Assembly (NCBI GenBank): GCA_963713695.1
Contig: CAVQMU010000002.1
Span: 744,001 to 808,000, forward strand
DNA from: Rhodoblastus sp963713695
GTDB taxonomy: Bacteria; Pseudomonadota; Alphaproteobacteria; Rhizobiales; Beijerinckiaceae
Reading direction: 5' to 3'
DNA length: 64,000 nucleotides
Part shown: one piece after another, positions 8,401-17,007 of the stretch
Layout: each line of letters begins with the position of its first letter
Numbering within the stretch: position 1 is the stretch's first letter
Translations under genes and position numbers: made by a program
Notes under the pieces: generated by a model
What the model saw: only the letters and a program-made list of their open reading frames with translations
Databases searched by the model: none
What the model was told of the DNA's origin: nothing

Positions 8401-11400
8401 AGGCGAGCCTGAGCGTGACGCCAGGCAGTTTCAGCTTCAAGGAGTTCGCTGATTACCAGTTTTTCGATCCACTGAAGGCGCCAAAGAGCTTTGACCAACC
8501 TATTGGCGACGCACAAACCGACAATGACGGCAAGGCCATGTTCGACCTCAAACTCGGTCAGTTCGGCGCCTCCACATACCGACTGTCATTCCTGGCCGAG
8601 GGCTTTGCGCAGGATTCCGGACGCAGCGTTCGATCGGCCAGCAGCGTCCTGGTGTCTTCGCGCTCCTATGTTGTCGGCATAAAAACGGAAGGCAATCTTG
8701 GCTACGTCAACAAGGACGAAAAACGCCAGTTGCAGTTGATCGCGGTCAATAGCGACCTCGCGCCCGTCGAGGCGCCCAATCTCAAATTCAACGTCGCGCG
8801 GATCGACTATATTTCATCGCTGATCAAGAATGAGGGCGGGGCTTACGAATATCGATCCGTTCCGAAGGAAACCATCGTTTCTTCCGGCGCGCTTCCGATC
8901 TCCGCCAAGGGGACCGCGACCACGCTCGACAGCGCCAAAGCGGGCGACTATGCCCTCATCCTCCTCGACGAGCGCGGCGCGACGCTGCAACGGGTGGCCT
9001 ATACGATTGTCGGCGAAGGGAGCATGCTGGGACACGCGCGCAAGGACGCGACGATCAGCGTCAAGCTCGACAAGAAAAAATACGAGCCCGAGGAAACGAT
9101 CACGCTTAACATCGTCTCCCCTTACACGGGCGCCGGGCTGATCACACTGGAAACGGACAAGGTCCTGGCCTTCAAGTGGTTCAAGTCCGCGACGACCAGT
9201 TCCGTGCAGACCATAGCCATTCCAAAAGGCTTCAACGGCAAGGGTTTCGTGAACGTGCAATTCGTTCGTTCCTTGCAGTCGCGGGACATTTATACCGCGC
9301 CTCTCGCCTATGACGTCGAACCTTTCTTCGTCAGCACCGACGCCGTCGACAGCCAGATCGCATTGACCGTGCCAGAAAAGGCCAAGCCCGGCGACAGTTT
9401 GACCATCGGGTACAAGACCAGGGCGCCCGGAAAGATCATCATCTACGCCGTCGATGAAGGCATTCTGCAATATGCGCATTACCAGACGCCGGACCCGCTC
9501 GGCTATTTTGTTAATCGTCGCGGTCTGCATGTCGCGACGTCGCAAATTCTCGACCTTCTGATGCCCGAATATTCGATCATGCAATCGCTCTCGCAAACAG
9601 GCGGCGATGGCGAAGACGAAGCGCGAAAATCCGCGCCTGACGGCAAGAACCTCAATCCCTTCAAGCGAAAAACCTTGCCGCCGGTTGTCTTCTGGTCAGG
9701 CATAATCGATTCCGACACGACTTTGCGCGAAATTCGCTACCCGATCCCCGATCATTTCAACGGAAAATTGCGGGTCATGGCGGTGTCTGTCTCCGACAAG
9801 ACAATCGGCGCCGCCGAGGGCAAGGCGCTTGCCCAAGGCGATATCATCATTTCGCCCAACGCGCCGACTTTCGCCGCTCCGGGCGATGAGTTCGTCGTAG
9901 GCTTGAGCGTGGCCAACAATATCCAGGGGTCCGGCAAAAACGCCCGGATCAAGCTCACGGTCGCGCCGTCCGAACACCTTGATGTCGTCGAAGGGGCCGA
10001 AAGCGAATTGGCAGTCGCAGAAGGCAGCGAAACCAAGTCGCTTGTGCGCGTGAGGGCCAGGGACGTATTGGGCGGGGCCACGCTGAAGTTCGTCGCCACA
10101 TCCGGCCGGGCATCGGCGAGTATCGAGCAAACTCTCAGCGTGCGGCCGCCGCTGCCAAGCATGACGGCGCTGTTGAGCGGCTATGCCGGCAAGGGCGAGC
10201 AACAGGTCAAGCAAGATCGCGATCTTTACCCGGAATTTGCGGCCGTCAACGCATCCGTTTCAACCTTGCCAGTCAGCCTCATTCCCGGGCTCGCGCAATA
10301 TCTTGACCGATACCCTTATGGCTGCACCGAGCAAACGGTCAGCAAGGCTTTTCCTGCGGTCATCCTGTATGGGCAAAAAGACCTGGGGGGCGACGCGGCC
10401 GTGGTGCAAGCGAGCGTGACGCATGCGATGCAGCGCCTGCGCGAATTGCAAAATTCAAAAGGCGGTTTCGGTTATTGGTGGTACGGCGGCGAAGCGAATG
10501 ATTTTGTCAGCGTCTACGCGCTGCATTACATGCTCCTGGCGAAGGAAAAGCATCTGCCGGCGCCGGAGGAGACATTTCGCCTTGCGCAGGACTACGTCAA
10601 GACGATGGTCAATCGCAGCCCGTCCTCGCTGGAGGAAGCGCGCAACGAAGCCTACGGGATTTATGTGCTGACACGCAGCGGGGTGGTGACCGCGAATTAC
10701 CTGCCCAACCTGTTGCGCTATTTGAATGACGAGCACAAAAACGAGTGGAAGAACGACCTGACGGCTGTCTATATAGCCGCGGCCTACAAGCTGATGCAGC
10801 TCGCGCCCGAGGCCAGCCAGCTGATGAACGAGTTCACGCTTGGCGATCCTGCCTATTGGCAGGCTCATGGTCAATATTTCAGGGATTCCTCCTTTTACAA
10901 CAGCGTGAACCGCTATGCGCAATATCTGGCCATCGTGTCGGATCATTTCCCGGAACAATTGCCAAACCTCGATCGCAACATCCTTTTCCGCATTGCGAAT
11001 TTCATTGGCGAGGGCGGCTACAACACCTTGTCGTCGTCCTATGCGATCATGGCTTTCAGCGCCTACGGCCAGGCGTCCACAAGGCAGACCGAAGCCCATC
11101 TGGCGATCAGCCAGCAGGACGACCAGGGTGGATGGAAGCCTCTGGCTCTGACGGGCGAGCAGGTCAAACGCGCCCAGCCGATGTTGACGCGAGGCGACGT
11201 GGCGTTTTCGGGCGGCGGCGCCTATGGCTTGTTCTATCAACTGGCCACTGACGGCTACGATCGCATTCGCCCGACGCAACCGATCGAAGACGGACTCGAA
11301 ATCAGCCGGCAATACCTCGACGCTGCGCATCAGCCGGTCAGGGAGGTCAAACTTGGCGACACCATCGAGGTCGTCGTGACCATGCGCGCCCATGACAACA

Positions 11401-11789
11401 AGACGCTTGCCAACATGGCCTTGGTGGAGCTTTTGCCTTCGGGTTTCGAAACGGTTCCGGAAAGCATCGCGCGTCCGAGTGCGACCGCGGAGTCTCCCGG
11501 CGACAACAGCGCCGATCAAGGAACGCCCGGCGGCGACGACGAACAGCAAGCCAGGGAGCAGGCAGACGTCGGCGATTTTGACGGGCAGCCCTGGACGCCG
11601 GAGGCTGTCGACGTGCGCGAAGACAGGGTGATCGCTTTTGGGGAAGTGCCTGCGAGCGACGTGGTCTATCGCTACAAGATCAAGGCCGTGAACGCTGGCG
11701 TTTTCACGACGCCGCCGGCCTATGTCGAATCCATGTATGAGCGCGCCATCAAGGCGCGGGGTATCGCAGGAACGCTCACGGTGCGGTAG
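5427..11789 (+). CDS. Bacterial alpha-2-macroglobulin with N-terminal LprI/DUF1311-like domain
   Basis: A 2120-residue exported protease-trapping protein. A signal sequence (residues 1-31) contains a possible but atypical lipobox AALGC. Residues about 32-105 form a four-Cys LprI/DUF1311-like domain (DCRKAST, LICANKPLSALD, ERNWIVLRDKQC). The macroglobulin domains follow, including an MG2-type segment with FLFSDRGIYRPGEEGH (about residue 850), then the thioester domain with the canonical GCTEQ at Cys1633-Gln1636 within DRYPYGCTEQT, and the C-terminal receptor-like domain. Thioester-containing bacterial homologues covalently capture attacking proteases in the periplasm. The gene is followed after 8 bases by pbpC, the standard genetic partner. 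The LprI-like module suggests combined lysozyme/protease resistance, which is inference. Length is larger than the usual 1500-1700 residues because of this module. Confidence 0.93.
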   Translation: MKKSVFPSLVMIRFASLAALAALGCASPSSAQSFDCRKASTPNEKLICANKPLSALDDSLAATVREAFTRSPERKARILAEERNWIVLRDKQCAATPGQDIDEQKVTAVGCLTGAYLERIQALRGGSGDAKVSGSAPAPAHDTPVAPTKKAQPDLDGQAELLEQAKKALLSPQMTSPPLPVTAEKVGGPVTGQLPDKIKLTIENSGVAVLGVSDKSALSVSFCTEVTSMENVWSAGKVVQQPVTRCRTPDRKLHLAGRRQLTGVHMTPEVDGLWRWDNDYRLTFRPKKFWPTAQTYQVQFDQSIFPEAIELANTSMHFATQPLSAHVTEMEFLQDPNDVENRGVSTVLDFNAPVDAQTVRDHLRFTLEELTDGAKPTDRKIVAKSENLPFDVQFDQSGAKATVTTPIKTLPDKERFVKVAVLPGITASAGGQPLAAAKPGELEQRVRIPSKFEYATFEKIEMRIVKDDHYVPGQVLIVKSNVPVSVDELAQKIEIYLLPADKQPLTKEEKPVKDYAWTSASEVTDGVLAKASPIHFSVSAAVEPYATLHSIRLDVDPGRWVYVKVGKGLSAKGGYVLSADHVDTVLAPGYSKEVQILSDGALLSLSGDKKISVYSLGAQKLRFQVERVMNDAIAHLVSQTRGNFADPSFSNRHFSAHNIAEHFSDDVELPSVDLRKPQFSGFDFAPYLTRQAGETAGRANGEARGRGLFFLSVQAIDKDAKGEESVVSTDNRFVLVSDLGLVVKTSSEGAHDVFVQSVRTGEPVAGAKVEVLGLNGLAVAVAETGGDGHAIVPSLQGLGNDKQPVAYVVKKGDDLAFMSYQERDRKLDYSRFDTEGLAGSEDDLRAFLFSDRGIYRPGEEGHVGMVVKQGNWTKSLADAPLQMEVTNPRGQVVDKAVVKLDAEGLAEYRFATQETSPTGVYNLRLSIASERDGGAQIGSTSVRVEEFLPDTLKITSEFNRPSPKGWLSPEGLKATVALQHLYGAPAVDHRIKASLSVTPGSFSFKEFADYQFFDPLKAPKSFDQPIGDAQTDNDGKAMFDLKLGQFGASTYRLSFLAEGFAQDSGRSVRSASSVLVSSRSYVVGIKTEGNLGYVNKDEKRQLQLIAVNSDLAPVEAPNLKFNVARIDYISSLIKNEGGAYEYRSVPKETIVSSGALPISAKGTATTLDSAKAGDYALILLDERGATLQRVAYTIVGEGSMLGHARKDATISVKLDKKKYEPEETITLNIVSPYTGAGLITLETDKVLAFKWFKSATTSSVQTIAIPKGFNGKGFVNVQFVRSLQSRDIYTAPLAYDVEPFFVSTDAVDSQIALTVPEKAKPGDSLTIGYKTRAPGKIIIYAVDEGILQYAHYQTPDPLGYFVNRRGLHVATSQILDLLMPEYSIMQSLSQTGGDGEDEARKSAPDGKNLNPFKRKTLPPVVFWSGIIDSDTTLREIRYPIPDHFNGKLRVMAVSVSDKTIGAAEGKALAQGDIIISPNAPTFAAPGDEFVVGLSVANNIQGSGKNARIKLTVAPSEHLDVVEGAESELAVAEGSETKSLVRVRARDVLGGATLKFVATSGRASASIEQTLSVRPPLPSMTALLSGYAGKGEQQVKQDRDLYPEFAAVNASVSTLPVSLIPGLAQYLDRYPYGCTEQTVSKAFPAVILYGQKDLGGDAAVVQASVTHAMQRLRELQNSKGGFGYWWYGGEANDFVSVYALHYMLLAKEKHLPAPEETFRLAQDYVKTMVNRSPSSLEEARNEAYGIYVLTRSGVVTANYLPNLLRYLNDEHKNEWKNDLTAVYIAAAYKLMQLAPEASQLMNEFTLGDPAYWQAHGQYFRDSSFYNSVNRYAQYLAIVSDHFPEQLPNLDRNILFRIANFIGEGGYNTLSSSYAIMAFSAYGQASTRQTEAHLAISQQDDQGGWKPLALTGEQVKRAQPMLTRGDVAFSGGGAYGLFYQLATDGYDRIRPTQPIEDGLEISRQYLDAAHQPVREVKLGDTIEVVVTMRAHDNKTLANMALVELLPSGFETVPESIARPSATAESPGDNSADQGTPGGDDEQQAREQADVGDFDGQPWTPEAVDVREDRVIAFGEVPASDVVYRYKIKAVNAGVFTTPPAYVESMYERAIKARGIAGTLTVR

Positions 11790-11797
11790 CGCAGCCC

Positions 11798-14146
11798 ATG
11801 CTGACCAAGGCCATGACGACGAATTCCAGACGATTTGCGCGCATGCTCGTGGCGGGATGCGTCGTCATGTCCTTGGCGTTTGTCGGCCTGCTGGCCGGCA
11901 AGCCGGCTCCTCTCAACGACATTGGCTTTTCGCGCGCTGTTTACGACCGGCGCGGGCAACTGCTTCGCCTGACATTGTCGCCGGATCAAAAATACCGCCT
12001 TTTTACGCCCCTTGCGGACATGTCGCCGCAATTTCGCGAAGCGGTCCTGTTGCACGAGGACAGGTATTTTTATGAGCACATCGGCGTCAACCCGATATCC
12101 CTGGTGAGAGGATTCCTGCGGACTTACGTTTTGGGAGGCCGCAAGATCGGCGCCTCGACGATCAGCATGCAGCTCGCGCGCATGGTGTATGGCGTCAGCA
12201 GCCGCAACCTTTCCGGCAAATTCCAGCAGATCCTGCGCGCCCTGCAATTGGAGGCGCATTACAGCAAGGATGAATTGCTGGAAGCCTATCTCAATCGCGC
12301 CTCCTACGCCTACAATATCGAAGGCGCCGGCGCAGCGAGCGCCATTTATTTCCATGCCACGACCAAGAACCTCACGTTGCCCCAGGCGATGACGCTTGCG
12401 GTGATCCCGCAAAGCCCCCGGCGTCGCCGGCCCGAACGCAACAACCCTGACAAGCCGATGCTGGTGGAGGCGCGCAACCGGTTGTTCGAGCGCTGGCTTG
12501 GCGTCCATCGCGGCGATGATGTTCAGAAGCCATTTTTCCAATTGCCGCTTTCGACTTATGGCGTCGCCGACTTGCCGTTCGAGGCGCCGCATCTTGCGCG
12601 GGAGTTATTGTCGAAATACGCCGATCGCCAACGCATCGCCGCGTCCATTGATCTCGACACGCAGCAAACATTGACGGGGATCCTCCGGAAATATGTCGGG
12701 GATCGCCATGAGAACGGCATCCGCAACGCCAGCGCCCTGCTTGTGGATACCCAGGACATGAATGTCATATCCAGCATTGGTTCGGCTGATTTCAACGATC
12801 GCTCCATCAATGGTCAAGTTGACGGCACAAGGGCCAAGCGTTCGCCCGGGTCGACGTTGAAGCCGTTCGTCTACGCGCTGGCGCTCGATCAGGGGCTTAT
12901 TCATCCGCTGAGCATGCTGGGTGACGCGCCCGTCAATTTTGGCAGTTACGCACCTGATAATTTCGATCGCGATTTTCGCGGTCCGATATCCGCGCGCGAC
13001 GCCTTGCGCCTCAGTCGCAACATTCCTGCGATCAAACTGGCGGCGCAACTTCAAGCCCCAGACCTTTATGATTTTCTGAAAAATGCGGGCGTCACCGGGT
13101 TGCGGGACAAAGCCAGCTACGGATTGTCGCTGGTTTTGGGAGGCGCCGAAGTAACCCCGCGTGAACTGGCGATGCTATACGGCGCCTTGGCCAATGACGG
13201 CGATCTCAGGCCGCTGGTCTATCAATTGTCGGAAACCGAGCCTGACGACCGAAAAAGACTGTTCAGTCCTGAAGCCAGTTTCATGACGCTGGACATGCTC
13301 GCGGACAGGCCGCGGATCAATACGGTTGCGCAAGACCGTATCGTCTACTGGAAAACCGGAACGTCGAACGGATTTCATGACGCCTGGACCGCAGGGATTT
13401 TCGGGCATTATGCGCTGGTGGTCTGGATCGGCGATTTCGACGGCTCGAACAATCCGTCCCTGGTTGGAATCCGCGCCGCGGCGCCACTTTTTTTTGCCAT
13501 GGTCGACGCGATCAACGAAAAAGAACGAAACCGAGAGCGCATAGCGGGCAAGGCCCAGCATTTGCGCCTGCGCAAGATCAAGGTCTGCGCAACGACCGGA
13601 GATCTAACGCTGGACGATTGCCCGGCTCAGGCGGGGACATGGTTCTTTCCCGGGGTATCGCCGATACGCAAACATGACATATACCGCAAAATTCTTGTGG
13701 ATCTGCACACGGGAGAACGCGCGTGCCATTTTCAGGCGGGCGTCACCGAGTACCGTTCCTTCGAAGTCTGGCCAAGCGAATTGCAGCAGACCCTGGAAAA
13801 AGCAGGCATTGTGAAAGAGATATTGCCGCCTTGGCGGAAGGATTGTTCGGGGACGGCCTCTGCGCCGGCGGTAGGCGACGAACAAAGACCCCTGATCACC
13901 TCGCCTCAATCCAGCGTGGAATATCGCGTCCGGATGAATGACACGAGCGAGACCGTTCCGCTCGCCGCCAGCGCCGACGGCGAGGTGCGCAGCCTTCACT
14001 GGTTCGCCAACAATCAATATCTCGGAAGCTCCAAGTCCGGAGAAACTTTTTCCTGGCGTCCCAAGCCTGGGCAATATCTGTTGCGCGTTGTCGACGATCG
14101 CGGCCGATCGGACATGACAAGACTGCAAGTCGTATTGACGCAGTAG
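11798..14146 (+). CDS. pbpC: Penicillin-binding protein 1C (bifunctional peptidoglycan synthase)
   Basis: A 782-residue class A PBP. It has an N-terminal membrane anchor (residues about 14-35), a GT51 transglycosylase domain with the catalytic glutamate in HEDRYFYEH (about residue 87) and GASTISMQLAR, and a transpeptidase domain with SxxK at Ser352-Lys355 (SPGSTLKPF). It also has SxN in LSRNIPA and KTG at Lys519 (KTGTSNGFHDAW). The C-terminal BiPBP_C domain is typical of the 1C subgroup. It probably repairs peptidoglycan after damage. The ATG at 11798 is used here; the ATG at 11813 (MTTNSRR), preceded by CAAGG, is an equally possible start. It forms a two-gene operon with the alpha-2-macroglobulin gene. 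Confidence 0.94.
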   Translation: MLTKAMTTNSRRFARMLVAGCVVMSLAFVGLLAGKPAPLNDIGFSRAVYDRRGQLLRLTLSPDQKYRLFTPLADMSPQFREAVLLHEDRYFYEHIGVNPISLVRGFLRTYVLGGRKIGASTISMQLARMVYGVSSRNLSGKFQQILRALQLEAHYSKDELLEAYLNRASYAYNIEGAGAASAIYFHATTKNLTLPQAMTLAVIPQSPRRRRPERNNPDKPMLVEARNRLFERWLGVHRGDDVQKPFFQLPLSTYGVADLPFEAPHLARELLSKYADRQRIAASIDLDTQQTLTGILRKYVGDRHENGIRNASALLVDTQDMNVISSIGSADFNDRSINGQVDGTRAKRSPGSTLKPFVYALALDQGLIHPLSMLGDAPVNFGSYAPDNFDRDFRGPISARDALRLSRNIPAIKLAAQLQAPDLYDFLKNAGVTGLRDKASYGLSLVLGGAEVTPRELAMLYGALANDGDLRPLVYQLSETEPDDRKRLFSPEASFMTLDMLADRPRINTVAQDRIVYWKTGTSNGFHDAWTAGIFGHYALVVWIGDFDGSNNPSLVGIRAAAPLFFAMVDAINEKERNRERIAGKAQHLRLRKIKVCATTGDLTLDDCPAQAGTWFFPGVSPIRKHDIYRKILVDLHTGERACHFQAGVTEYRSFEVWPSELQQTLEKAGIVKEILPPWRKDCSGTASAPAVGDEQRPLITSPQSSVEYRVRMNDTSETVPLAASADGEVRSLHWFANNQYLGSSKSGETFSWRPKPGQYLLRVVDDRGRSDMTRLQVVLTQ

Positions 14147-14325
14147 GGGGCTGGCAAGCGCGGAACGCCGCAACTCCCGGTTCGCGAAGGATTGGCGGCG
14201 ATTTCGTTGGAATCGGGCTCATTCGATCAATTTGCGTCAATATAAAGCGCATTGAATCGCTCCGTCTCTGAACGGGTCGCCTCGCGCGCGCGTTATTGCA
14301 GGCGCTTTGATCAGGGACTTCCACG

Positions 14326-15010
14326 ATGCCCGACTACGATCTCTACTATTGGTCTGTACCGTTTCGCGGCCAGTTCGTGCGCGCGGTTCTCGCCTACGCC
14401 GGAAGGTCCTGGACCGAGCGTGGCGACGCGGCGATCTCAGGGCTGATGGAGCGGCCGGTGAACGAGATGCCGGTCCCTTTCATGGGACCGCCCGTGCTTG
14501 TCGACAAAAAGGCGGACTTCGCCATCGCCCAGACGCCGGCCATCATTTTTTATCTGGGCGAGACGCTGGACCTCATGCCGGCCAGCCCGGACCTGCGCGC
14601 CATGACGATGAAGATCGTGAATGACGCCAATGACGTGATCGACGAGATCACCCTGAACGGGGGACGCGAGATGTGGACGAAAAAGCGTTGGCAGGATTTT
14701 ATCCCCCGCCTGAAGAAATGGATGGCCTTGTGGGAAGAGACGGGCCGCCGCCACGGCCTGAAGCCGGACTCCGGCTTCCTGCTCGGCAGCAAGGCGCCCG
14801 GCATCGCGGACATCGTGACATCAAGCCTTTGGTCGACCATGACCGATCGGCATGATCGAGACGATTTTGGCAGAAACCGCGCCCCTGACGCGCCGGATCG
14901 CCGAGTTGCCGCCGCTGGCCAAGCTGGCCGCCAAGACGCGGCGAGATTACGGCGACGCTTATTGCGGTGGCCACATCGAGGCCCCCCTGCGCAATATCCT
15001 GGACGCTTGA
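14326..15010 (+). CDS. Glutathione S-transferase family protein (frameshifted in this sequence)
   Basis: The N-terminal thioredoxin-like GST domain reads YDLYYWSVPFRGQFVRAVL, a substrate segment PPVLVDKKADFAIAQT with the glutathione-binding Q-[ST] turn, then the helical C-terminal domain (RWQDFIPRLKKWMALWEET; GSKAPGIADIVTSSLWS). At about 14843-14851 the frame changes: the second frame continues MIETILAETAPLTRRIAEL and ends with HIEAPLRNILDA at a TGA at 15008-15010, two bases before the convergent glycosyltransferase gene. The shift is equivalent to one extra base (or two or five missing). The repaired protein is about 227 residues, normal for GSTs. Specific substrate unknown. The 180 bases upstream contain no recognisable gene. 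Confidence 0.8.
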
Positions 15011-15012
15011 CC

Positions 15013-15996
15013 TCACCACGGCAACATCTTCCGTGACTTGTTCGTCAAGAAAGGCGGCTTCGCGTTCAGTTTGGCGCCGTTCAAAATCCGCTCGTAACAG
15101 GCGACGTAACCTCTCACCATCGCCAATGCGTTGTAAGTGTCGCGCGCATGTTCGTGGCAGGTTTTCGGGTTAAAGCTTTTTTCACGCACCGCTTGCGTCA
15201 ATTCTCCCGGCGTATTGGCGAGAAAGCCCACATCCCCGGTGATCAGTTCGGGCAGGGCGCCGTAGGTCGTTCCAAAAACCGGGCAGCCGAAGTACAGGCT
15301 CTCGATCATGCACAGCCCAAAAGGCTCGTGCCAGCGGGTCGGGAAGATCAGCCCCTGCGAGCCGTTCAACAGCCGGAATTTCTCCTCGCCGCCGACCATG
15401 CCATGGAAACGGATGCGCCGGGAAAAAGTCATCCTGAAACCGCGCCGAAAATTGTAGCGGTCGCCGCCGAGCACATCGAGCGTCACCTTGGCCTTTTTTG
15501 CGACCTGGATCGCGCCCCTGACGTTCTTGACGCTCCATTCCGCCTTGCCGAGGAAATGGAAGTAATCGCGTTTGGCCGAGAAATCGACGGGGCCGTAGGC
15601 GTCCCAGTTGAGGCCGTTGTAGATGAATTCGTTGGAATTATGCCGTGCGGCGTGATCGCGCGAGACGAAGACCGTGTTCAGGGGCCGGAACGGCTTGCGA
15701 TTGTAGTTGCCGTGCTCGGTCATCAGGTAGGGCAGGTCGAAATCGGTATCGAGGTCGAAATCGGGCTGGAACTGGAAATGGACGATGTCGACATTTTTGG
15801 GGATCTGCTCCTTGAGCGGCCGCTCGGTGTCGAAAACCAGCACATTGGCGAAGTCGCAATGCGAACCCTTGGGAACCAGGAATGTCACCTGATGGCCGAG
15901 TTGCGTCAGTCCCCAGGCGAGATCCCAGATCACCCGCTCGGTGCCGCCATAGGCGAAGACCGGAACGCGCGCGTAATTCACGAGAAGAACATGCAT
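15013..15996 (-). CDS. Glycosyltransferase family 4
   Basis: A 327-residue GT-B fold enzyme. The N-terminus has YGGTERVIWDLAWGLTQLGH, the classical acceptor-side loop of GT4 enzymes. The C-terminal half has GKAEWSVKNVRGAI (a nucleotide-sugar binding K/N pair), and PTRWHEPFGLCMIESLYFGCP, which is the EPFGL...E(x7)E donor-binding region. It acts on the cytosolic side of the envelope and retains donor anomeric configuration; donor and acceptor are not evident. It is followed 18 bases downstream of the HAD gene in the same direction, and its stop is within two bases of the convergent GST stop. Confidence 0.87.
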   Translation of the reverse strand: MHVLLVNYARVPVFAYGGTERVIWDLAWGLTQLGHQVTFLVPKGSHCDFANVLVFDTERPLKEQIPKNVDIVHFQFQPDFDLDTDFDLPYLMTEHGNYNRKPFRPLNTVFVSRDHAARHNSNEFIYNGLNWDAYGPVDFSAKRDYFHFLGKAEWSVKNVRGAIQVAKKAKVTLDVLGGDRYNFRRGFRMTFSRRIRFHGMVGGEEKFRLLNGSQGLIFPTRWHEPFGLCMIESLYFGCPVFGTTYGALPELITGDVGFLANTPGELTQAVREKSFNPKTCHEHARDTYNALAMVRGYVACYERILNGAKLNAKPPFLTNKSRKMLPW

Positions 15997-16014
15997 TGAT
16001 CTTGAACCTGTGGA

Positions 16015-16704
16015 TTAGAAAAATTCCGAGACGGCTGCGGGAAGTTCGTCGAAATGCGAAATCACCCGGTCGGGCGAAAACTCCTCGATGGGTCGGTCGG
16101 TATAGCCGAAATCCACGGCGATCACCGGAATGCCCACGGCGCGCGCCGTGGCGATGTCGGTTTTGGAATCGCCGATCATCAGAGTGCGCCCGACCTTGCC
16201 GCGTGACGCCTCGATGGTTTTCAGCAAAGGTTTCGGGTCGGGCTTGGCGACTCCAAAAGTGTCCTGGCCGCAGATGAAGGCGAAGCGGTCGGCGACGCCG
16301 AGCTTTTCAAGCAGTAGCCGCGCCGGGCGCTCGATCTTGTTGGTGCAGACGGCGAAAAAATCCCCTCGCGCGGCGAGCGCGTCAAGCGCGGCGATCACGC
16401 CGGGATAGAGGCGGCTGTCGTCGGCGATGCGGGTCTCGTAATAGCTGAGAAAAAGCTGGAACATGTCCTCGAGTTTTTTCTCGGAAACGCTTGCATGCTG
16501 CGCCGCCAGGCCGCGCTGGATCAAGGCGCGGGCGCCCGCGCCGAGCAGCGAGCGCGCGTCTTCCACCGGCTCTGCCGCGAAACCCTCGTGCAGCAGGACG
16601 TAATTGAGGGAGGCCATCAGATCGCCCGCGGTATCGGCGAGCGTGCCGTCGAGATCGAAGACATGCAGCACGGGTTCGCTGGAAACGGGCCGGGACATAG
16701 GCAA
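16015..16704 (-). CDS. HAD-superfamily phosphatase, phosphoglycolate phosphatase-like
   Basis: A 229-residue HAD hydrolase. Motif I is FDLDGTLADT (the two catalytic aspartates, about residues 16-18), motif II is the threonine in FFAVCTNK, motif III is the lysine in GVAKPDPKP and motif IV is MIGDSKTDIATA. The alpha-helical cap between motif I and II is type 1, and the spacing matches phosphoglycolate phosphatase (Gph) and related beta-phosphoglucomutases. It would dephosphorylate 2-phosphoglycolate made by oxygenase side reactions or DNA repair; specificity inside the HAD family cannot be decided from motifs alone. An ATG six bases inside the frame (MSRPV) is an alternative start. Confidence 0.85.
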   Translation of the reverse strand: MPMSRPVSSEPVLHVFDLDGTLADTAGDLMASLNYVLLHEGFAAEPVEDARSLLGAGARALIQRGLAAQHASVSEKKLEDMFQLFLSYYETRIADDSRLYPGVIAALDALAARGDFFAVCTNKIERPARLLLEKLGVADRFAFICGQDTFGVAKPDPKPLLKTIEASRGKVGRTLMIGDSKTDIATARAVGIPVIAVDFGYTDRPIEEFSPDRVISHFDELPAAVSEFF

Positions 16705-16779
16705 AGAAGGCTCCTCGCAAAAGGGGTTTTTGCGCTATAGCATCGAAGCCGGGTCAGGACCAAACCCGAGGAGACGACG

Positions 16780-17007
16780 ATGGACACGCTGACGCTGTTC
16801 GGCCTATTCGCGGTCAGCGCCATGCTGGTCTGCTATGCGCTGGAGCCGCGCGGCCGCATCTACATTCTGGGCTTCGCCTTCGCTTGCGCGCTCGGTTCGG
16901 CCTATGGCTTCCTGCAGGGCGCATGGCCCTTCGGCCTTGTCGAGGCGATCTGGGCTCTGGTGGCGCTCAGGCGCTTCATCTTATCGCCAGGTCATTCGGC
17001 CGGTTGA
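16780..17007 (+). CDS. Small membrane protein of unknown function
   Basis: A 75-residue protein with two or three hydrophobic helices (residues about 5-20, 27-45, 48-65), of the form MDTLTLFGLFAVSAMLVCY...YILGFAFACALGSAYGFLQG. GGAG-like purine sequence (ccgaggagacgacg) lies before the ATG, a good ribosome binding site. It is divergent from the HAD gene and its last 16 bases overlap the convergent MFS gene. The sequence resembles small conserved hypothetical membrane proteins of Hyphomicrobiales; no function is assigned. Confidence 0.7.
   Translation: MDTLTLFGLFAVSAMLVCYALEPRGRIYILGFAFACALGSAYGFLQGAWPFGLVEAIWALVALRRFILSPGHSAG

Noticed and set aside
6087..8516. 809-codon open frame on the minus strand inside the alpha-2-macroglobulin gene
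   Set aside because: It is antisense to a conserved domain-rich protein, rich in Arg, Asp and His typical of high-GC antisense frames, and shows no family motif.
14150..14325. Possible repeat or regulator between pbpC and GST (GAATCGGGCTCATTCGATC)
   Set aside because: Only an incomplete palindrome and no second copy seen in the window.
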